DNA from: Roseateles hydrophilus | GTDB taxonomy: Bacteria; Pseudomonadota; Gammaproteobacteria; Burkholderiales; Burkholderiaceae_C | NCBI RefSeq assembly: GCF_026712245.1 | Contig: NZ_JAPPUY010000003.1 | Coordinates: 372,001-436,000, forward strand | Direction: 5' to 3' | DNA: 64,000 bases | Part shown: positions 59,413 to 64,000 of the stretch, piece after piece | Position numbering within the stretch: position 1 is the first letter of the stretch | How the letters are laid out: each line of letters opens with the position of its first letter | The notes under the pieces: generated by a model | Databases searched by the model: none | The model's input: only the letters and a program-made list of their open reading frames with translations | What the model was told of the DNA's origin: nothing | Program-made: the position numbers and the translations under genes

Positions 59413-61656
59413 ATGAGCCCCGCGCCCGACACCCGCGACAACCCCGCGCTGAGCCAGGCTCTGCGGGAGTTGGATGTCATCCTCGCCAACGCGGGTGTGG
59501 GCGTGGTGTTCGTGAAGGCGCGCACGCTGGTGCGCTGCAATCAGCGCTATGCCGAGATCTACGGCTTCGCCAGCCCCGAGGCGGCCACGGGGCGCAGCAG
59601 CGTGGAGCTCTACGAGAGCGAGGACGAGGCGCGCAGCCTGGGCCGGCGCGCCTACCCGCTGCTGGCCACGGGCGAGACCTTCCGCAGCGAACAGCTGATG
59701 CGGCGCCAGAACGGTGAGCTGTTCTGGGCGCACCTGACCGGCCGCCTCATCAACCCCGACGACCCGGCTGACGGCTCGATCTGGATCGTCGACGACATCC
59801 ACGAGCGCAAGTTGGCCGACGCCGCGCTGGCCGACCTGCACGCCGAGCAGCAGCTCATCTTCGACCACGCGATGGTGGGCATCGTCTACCTGCGCGGCCG
59901 GCGCGTGACGCGCTGCAACCATGCCTTCGAGCAGCTGTTCGGCTACGCGCCGGGCGAGCTGGACGGGCAGCTGTCGCGCGCCTGGTACCTCAGCGACGAG
60001 GAATGGAAAGCGGCGGGCGACCTCTGCTACGCGCCGCTGGCACGCGGCGAGTCCTTCCATGCCGAGATGCTGCTGGGCCGCAAGGACGGCACGCCCGTCT
60101 GGTGCGAGGTGCGCAGCAAGGCGATCGACCGCAGCGACCTGTCGCGCGGCTCCATCTGGATCACGCAGGACATCACGGCCCGCAAGCAGGCCGAGCAGGA
60201 GCTGGTGCAGGCCAAGGCGCAGCTGGAGGCGCTGGTGGCGCAGCGCACCGAGCAGCTCAGCCAGACCGTCGCCGCGCTGCAACTCAAGATCGCCGAACAG
60301 CAGGCGGCCGAGGCCCGCGCCGAGCGGCTGGCGCTGTTTGACGGCCTGACCGGCCTGCCCAACCGCCACCTGCTGGCCGACCGCGCCACGCAGGCCATCG
60401 ACATCGCCCGCCGCAGCGACGAGCCGCTGGCCGTGCTGTTCCTGGACCTGGACCACTTCAAGAACGTCAACGACTCGCTGGGCCACCGCGTCGGCGACAG
60501 CCTGCTGACGCAGCTCGCCGCCCGCCTGCGCGGCGCCGTGCGCGAGCAGGACACCGTGGCCCGCATGGGTGGCGACGAGTTCGTGCTGGTGCTGCCGCTG
60601 ACCGACATTGCCGGCGCTGCCCACCTCGCCACCAAGCTGATGGCGCTGGCCAGCGCGCCCTTCCAGGTGGAGGGGCAGGAGCTGACCGTCACGCCGTCGA
60701 TGGGCATCGCGATGTTCCCGACCGATGGCGACGACTTCGACGCGCTGTGCAAGTGCGCCGACGCGGCCATGTACCGCGCCAAGCGGGACGGCCGCAACGC
60801 CTACCGCTTCTTCACGAGCGAGATGCAGGCCCAGTCGGCCCGCGCGCTGCAGCTGGAGAACGGCCTGCGCCGCGCGCTGGAGCGCCGCCAGCTCAGCCTG
60901 CACTACCAGCCGCAGTTCGCACTGGATGACGACGGCCAGAGCCGCGTCGTCGGCGCCGAAGCGCTGCTGCGCTGGCATCACCCCGAGCTGGGCTGGGTGT
61001 CGCCGGCCGAGTTCATTCCGATTGCCGAGTCGTCGGGGCTGATCCTGCCCATCGGCGAGTGGGTGCTGCGCGAGGCGCTGCTGCAGCTGCGCCGCTGGGA
61101 CGCCGCCGGCCTGCCGGCGCTGACCATGGCGGTCAACCTGTCGGCCGTGCAGTTCCGCCATGACGACCTGCCCGAGCTGGTGAGCCGCGTGCTGGACGCC
61201 GTGGGCATGCCCGCCGAGCGGCTGGAGCTGGAGTTGACCGAAGGCGCCGCGATGGACGACCCGGCCATGGCCATTGCCGTGATGAACGAGCTGCACGCGC
61301 GGGGCGTGGGGCTGTCCATCGACGACTTCGGTACGGGCCATTCCTCGCTGAGCTACCTGAAGCGCTTCCGCGTCGGCAAGCTCAAGATCGACCAGTCCTT
61401 CGTGCGCGACCTGACCGACGACGCGGAAGACCGCGCCATCGTCGACGCCGTCATCCGCATGGCCGGCGCCCTGGGCCTGCAGACGCTGGCTGAGGGCGTC
61501 GAGACCGAGGGCCAGCTGGCCTTCCTGCGCCGCCAGGGCTGTCGTGCCGTGCAGGGCTTCCTGTTCAGCCGACCGCTGCCGGCCGAGGCTTTTGCAGAAT
61601 TCGTCGTCGCTCGCGCGTCCGCGGCCGACGCCCCTCTTTCCGTCTTCGCCATCTGA
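59413..61656 (+). CDS. PAS-GGDEF-EAL cyclic-di-GMP enzyme
   Basis: A 747-residue cytoplasmic protein: two PAS domains (about 15-130 and 145-260), a short coiled coil ([20 protein letters not shown]), a GGDEF domain (about 305-470) with an intact GGDEF at 386-390, and an EAL domain (about 490-735) with EAL at 516-518 ([12 protein letters not shown]) and [14 protein letters not shown]. Both active sites look intact, so it could make and break c-di-GMP, with PAS input deciding the balance. The N-terminal PAS may sense redox or a small ligand. No membrane helices. Confidence 0.95.
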   Translation: MSPAPDTRDNPALSQALRELDVILANAGVGVVFVKARTLVRCNQRYAEIYGFASPEAATGRSSVELYESEDEARSLGRRAYPLLATGETFRSEQLMRRQNGELFWAHLTGRLINPDDPADGSIWIVDDIHERKLADAALADLHAEQQLIFDHAMVGIVYLRGRRVTRCNHAFEQLFGYAPGELDGQLSRAWYLSDEEWKAAGDLCYAPLARGESFHAEMLLGRKDGTPVWCEVRSKAIDRSDLSRGSIWITQDITARKQAEQELVQAKAQLEALVAQRTEQLSQTVAALQLKIAEQQAAEARAERLALFDGLTGLPNRHLLADRATQAIDIARRSDEPLAVLFLDLDHFKNVNDSLGHRVGDSLLTQLAARLRGAVREQDTVARMGGDEFVLVLPLTDIAGAAHLATKLMALASAPFQVEGQELTVTPSMGIAMFPTDGDDFDALCKCADAAMYRAKRDGRNAYRFFTSEMQAQSARALQLENGLRRALERRQLSLHYQPQFALDDDGQSRVVGAEALLRWHHPELGWVSPAEFIPIAESSGLILPIGEWVLREALLQLRRWDAAGLPALTMAVNLSAVQFRHDDLPELVSRVLDAVGMPAERLELELTEGAAMDDPAMAIAVMNELHARGVGLSIDDFGTGHSSLSYLKRFRVGKLKIDQSFVRDLTDDAEDRAIVDAVIRMAGALGLQTLAEGVETEGQLAFLRRQGCRAVQGFLFSRPLPAEAFAEFVVARASAADAPLSVFAI

Positions 61657-61704
61657 TGAGGCCCGCACGCACGCGCACCGCCTGCGCCCGGGGCCGCCAC
61701 TGAC

Positions 61705-62508
61705 ATGAACTTCGTCCACCAGCTCCAAGCCCTGACCCCTCATTCCCGCCTGTGCGTGGGCCTCGACCCCGAGCCGGGCAAGCTGCCGGGCGCCTGGGCG
61801 GGCGATGCGAGCAAGTTCTACGACTTCTGCGCCGCCATCGTGGACGCGACCAAGGACCTGGTCTGCGCCTTCAAGCCGCAGATCGCCTACTTCGCCGCGC
61901 ATGGCGCCGAGGCCCAGCTGGAGCGCCTGATCGCCCACATCCACGATGTGGCGCCCGGCGTGCCCGTCATCCTGGACGCCAAGCGCGGCGACATCGGCTC
62001 CACGGTCGAGCAGTACGCCCGCGAGGCCTTCGTGCGCTACCAGGCCGACGCGGTGACGCTGTCGCCCTTCATGGGCTTTGACAGCGTGGAGCCCTACCTC
62101 GCCTACGAGGGCAAGGGCGCCATCCTGCTGTGCCGCACGTCCAACAAGGGCGGCGACGACTGGCAGATGCAGCGCCTGGCCGACGTGCCGGGCCAGCCGC
62201 GGCTGTTCGAGCACCTCGCCCACCTGGCCGAGAGCCAGTGGAACCGCAACGGCCAGCTGGGCCTGGTGGTGGGCGCCACGTATCCGGCCGAGATCGCCCG
62301 GGTGCGCGAGCTGGCGCCCACACTGACGCTGCTGGTGCCGGGCGTCGGCGCGCAGGGCGGTGATGCCGCCTCGGTCGTGCAGGCTGCGGGCCGGGACGCG
62401 CCGCTGGTGGTGAATTCCTCGCGCGCCGTGCTGTACGCCAGCAACGGGGCCGACTTCGCCGAACGCGCCCGCGCCGTGGCCGAGGCCACCCGGCAGAGCC
62501 TGCGCTGA
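61705..62508 (+). CDS. pyrF: Orotidine 5'-phosphate decarboxylase, type 2
   Basis: A 267-residue PyrF of the longer type-2 class, making UMP from OMP. Seen: SRLCVGLDPEPGKLPG, CAFKPQIAYFAAHG, the catalytic Asp-x-Lys-x-x-Asp set in VILDAKRGDIGSTVEQYA and VVVGATYPAEIARVRELAP. Length matches the actinobacterial/betaproteobacterial class rather than the 230-residue E. coli type. Lies 48 bp after the c-di-GMP enzyme gene and 2 bp before a PAS sensor gene. Confidence 0.96.
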   Translation: MNFVHQLQALTPHSRLCVGLDPEPGKLPGAWAGDASKFYDFCAAIVDATKDLVCAFKPQIAYFAAHGAEAQLERLIAHIHDVAPGVPVILDAKRGDIGSTVEQYAREAFVRYQADAVTLSPFMGFDSVEPYLAYEGKGAILLCRTSNKGGDDWQMQRLADVPGQPRLFEHLAHLAESQWNRNGQLGLVVGATYPAEIARVRELAPTLTLLVPGVGAQGGDAASVVQAAGRDAPLVVNSSRAVLYASNGADFAERARAVAEATRQSLR

Positions 62509-62510
62509 GC

Positions 62511-64000
62511 ATGCGCCGCGGCGAGGTCGAGCACCTCAGCAGCCTCGTTGGCCACGCCGAGCCGGCGGAGCAGCAGCGCGAGCGGCTGGCCACCAGCATG
62601 CGCTGGCATGCCGCGCGCATCTTTCTGCTGGCCTGCGGGCCGGTGTTCCTGCCGGTGGCGGGGCTGTTGTGGCACACGCGCCAGCCTGGCGAGTGGCTGG
62701 ACGGCTGGCTGCCGCCCGCGTTGGCGCTGTTGATCTCGCTGCTGGCGTTTGCGCGACTGCTGGTGCTGTCGCGCAGCGCGCGCCACGCGTCGCGGCCGGT
62801 GGTGGCGCTGTTGATGATGGCGCTGGTGACGGCGCTGCCGGCCGTGGTGGCCTGGTCGCGCGACCTGGGCCTGTGGGCCTTGAGCCTGGCGCTGTCCGGG
62901 CCCGTGGTGGCCTTTGCCACCGGCATGCTGGGGCTGCGCGCCGGCCTGCTGCTGGCGGTGCTGGCTGGCGCCGGCTTGGCCGGCATGGCGGCCGCCGAGG
63001 CCATGGGCTGGTCCACCCATCCCATGGCCATGAACAGCCTGCTGCTGCGCACGGTGGTGCAGTTCTGCCTGCTGGGGGCGGGGCTGATCGCCGGCTTCGG
63101 GCTGCTGCGCATGGTGCAGCGGTCATTGGCCGAGGCGGAGGAGCGCACGGCCCGCTTTCGCGGTTTGCTGGGCATGGCGGTGGACTGGTACTGGGAGATG
63201 GACCGCGAGTTCCGCTTCACCCATGTGGCCGAGGAGCGCCCCGGCAGCTCGGGCCTGGACCTGAGCTCGCGCCTGGGCAAGACGCCGTGGGAGATCGACG
63301 GCATGGGGCTGAACGATGACGAGCTCGACGCCCACCGCGCCGACCTCGAGTCCCACCGCCCCTTCCACGGCATGGTGGCGCGCCGCACGGGCCTGGACGG
63401 CAGCCCGCGCTGGGTGTCCATCAGCGGTGAGCCGCGCTTTGATGCGCAGGGCAACTTCCGCGGCTACTGGGGGGTGGGCCGCGACGTGACGCACGAGGTC
63501 ACCGCCGAGCAGACCGCGCATGCCAACGAGACCCGCTACCGCGAGCTGTTCCGCCGCTCGCCCAGCCCGCTGGTGCTGCACCGCTGGGGCCGTGTGGTGG
63601 ACGCCAACCCGGCGGCCATGGCCATGTTCGGCTACGCGCAGCGCTCCAGCATGATCGGGCAGGACCTGTTCAGCCACTACGAGCCGGGCGACGACGAGAC
63701 CGCCCGCCAGCAGGCCGCGCGGCTGGAGGGCCTGGCGCCCGGCGCCATGCAGCCCATGGCCGAGTACCGGCTGCGCACGCTGTCGCGTCGGCGCCGGTTG
63801 GTGCAGGCCACCAGCGTGCGCGTGGAGACGGCCTCGGGCCCGGCCACGCTGACCTTCTTCACCGACCAGACCGAGCAGAGCCGCGCGCAGGACGCGCTGC
63901 GCCGCAGCGAAGGCCTGCTGAGCCATCTGGTGGCCACCAGCCCCGACGTCATCACGCTGACCGAGGCCGAGACCGGCCGCTACGCGATGGTGAACAAGGC
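62511..64000 (+). CDS. Membrane PAS-domain sensor protein, 3' end beyond the window
   Basis: Open from the ATG at 62511 to the window edge (496 residues shown). About five or six hydrophobic helices in the first 205 residues (IFLLACGPVFLPVAGLLW, ALALLISLLAFARLLVL, VVALLMMALVTALPAVVAW, LLLAVLAGAGLAGMAAA), then PAS domains: about 215-330 (LLGMAVDWYWEMDREFRFT), 340-460 (YRELFRRSPSPLVLHRWGRVVDANPAAMAMFGYA) and a third beginning near 470 (LLSHLVATSPDVITLTE). The missing C terminus probably carries a GGDEF or kinase output domain. The start is 2 bp after pyrF. Confidence 0.85.
   Translation, partial: MRRGEVEHLSSLVGHAEPAEQQRERLATSMRWHAARIFLLACGPVFLPVAGLLWHTRQPGEWLDGWLPPALALLISLLAFARLLVLSRSARHASRPVVALLMMALVTALPAVVAWSRDLGLWALSLALSGPVVAFATGMLGLRAGLLLAVLAGAGLAGMAAAEAMGWSTHPMAMNSLLLRTVVQFCLLGAGLIAGFGLLRMVQRSLAEAEERTARFRGLLGMAVDWYWEMDREFRFTHVAEERPGSSGLDLSSRLGKTPWEIDGMGLNDDELDAHRADLESHRPFHGMVARRTGLDGSPRWVSISGEPRFDAQGNFRGYWGVGRDVTHEVTAEQTAHANETRYRELFRRSPSPLVLHRWGRVVDANPAAMAMFGYAQRSSMIGQDLFSHYEPGDDETARQQAARLEGLAPGAMQPMAEYRLRTLSRRRRLVQATSVRVETASGPATLTFFTDQTEQSRAQDALRRSEGLLSHLVATSPDVITLTEAETGRYAMVNK

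Noticed and set aside
58828-62223. A 1131-codon minus-strand frame across the GGDEF-EAL and pyrF genes
   Set aside because: Only its last 170 codons (from 59340) are a real GNAT gene. The remainder is antisense to two genes with full catalytic motifs.

Overview
The window is GC-rich (about 70% by eye), densely packed chromosomal DNA that reads as a betaproteobacterium of the order Burkholderiales, most likely the Rubrivivax / Roseateles / Mitsuaria / Pelomonas / Ideonella group. This is inferred from protein family content (GTP-dependent PEP carboxykinase, selenouridine synthase pair, PEP-CTERM-type CPBP protease, type-2 PyrF, YjgN-type DUF898 protein), from GACAAT boxes placed just upstream of ATG, and from short GC-rich interspersed repeats. 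I see no insertion sequence, prophage, integron, CRISPR array, rRNA or tRNA. The region looks like core genome with a few accessory genes.

Layout. 1-5 kb: a secreted lipoprotein cyclophilin, then a tight operon of exported alpha/beta hydrolase, LytS-type kinase, LytTR regulator and 6-phosphofructokinase, then a small lipoprotein. 5-8.8 kb (minus strand): recG carrying an in-frame repeat insertion, a solute-binding protein, and a DksA/TraR pair behind a possible FNR-type box. 9-11.7 kb: the queuosine genes queA and tgt around a YigZ gene, where yigZ and tgt diverge from a mirrored promoter. 11.7-18.7 kb (minus): a PhnD-like binding protein plus sensor kinase, then a four-gene membrane/envelope operon (yiaA, unknown, DUF2145, MFS-acyltransferase). 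18.8-27.4 kb: XRE regulator, CPBP protease, pckG, selD-mnmH, ybdK plus a Kef-type antiporter. 27.5-34 kb: MOSC protein, beta-helix protein, Old Yellow Enzyme, rlmJ, UPF0149/SEC-C protein, metallophosphoesterase, SUMF1-fold protein. 34-38 kb: EamA transporter and the divergent glpD / glpK pair. 38-46 kb: small proteins, a WYL regulator, a cupin, a large hybrid kinase, an acyltransferase and a solitary ParB-like protein. 46-54 kb: thioredoxin, a secreted beta-helix protein behind a LacI-type palindrome, XdhC, GST, SppA, FMN-binding glutamate synthase homologue, a degenerate response regulator. 54-64 kb: GST, YjgN/M48 pair, purB, GNAT, a GGDEF-EAL protein, pyrF and a PAS sensor cut by the window end.

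How the genes fit together. Central carbon flow is represented at several points: phosphofructokinase, PEP carboxykinase and glycerol uptake to dihydroxyacetone phosphate (glpK, glpD). tRNA wobble modification is represented twice (queA/tgt and selD/mnmH). Signal transduction is heavy: four histidine kinases or PAS sensors, a LytTR regulator, a GGDEF-EAL protein and an orphan receiver. No single cluster is clearly a new defence or biosynthetic system. The most interesting signals are regulatory: the mirror-image start-proximal promoters of yigZ/tgt, the recurrent GACAAT-N6-7-ATG arrangement, the pckG leader hairpin, the LacI-type palindrome, the FNR-like box, and a repeat family that has entered the recG reading frame.
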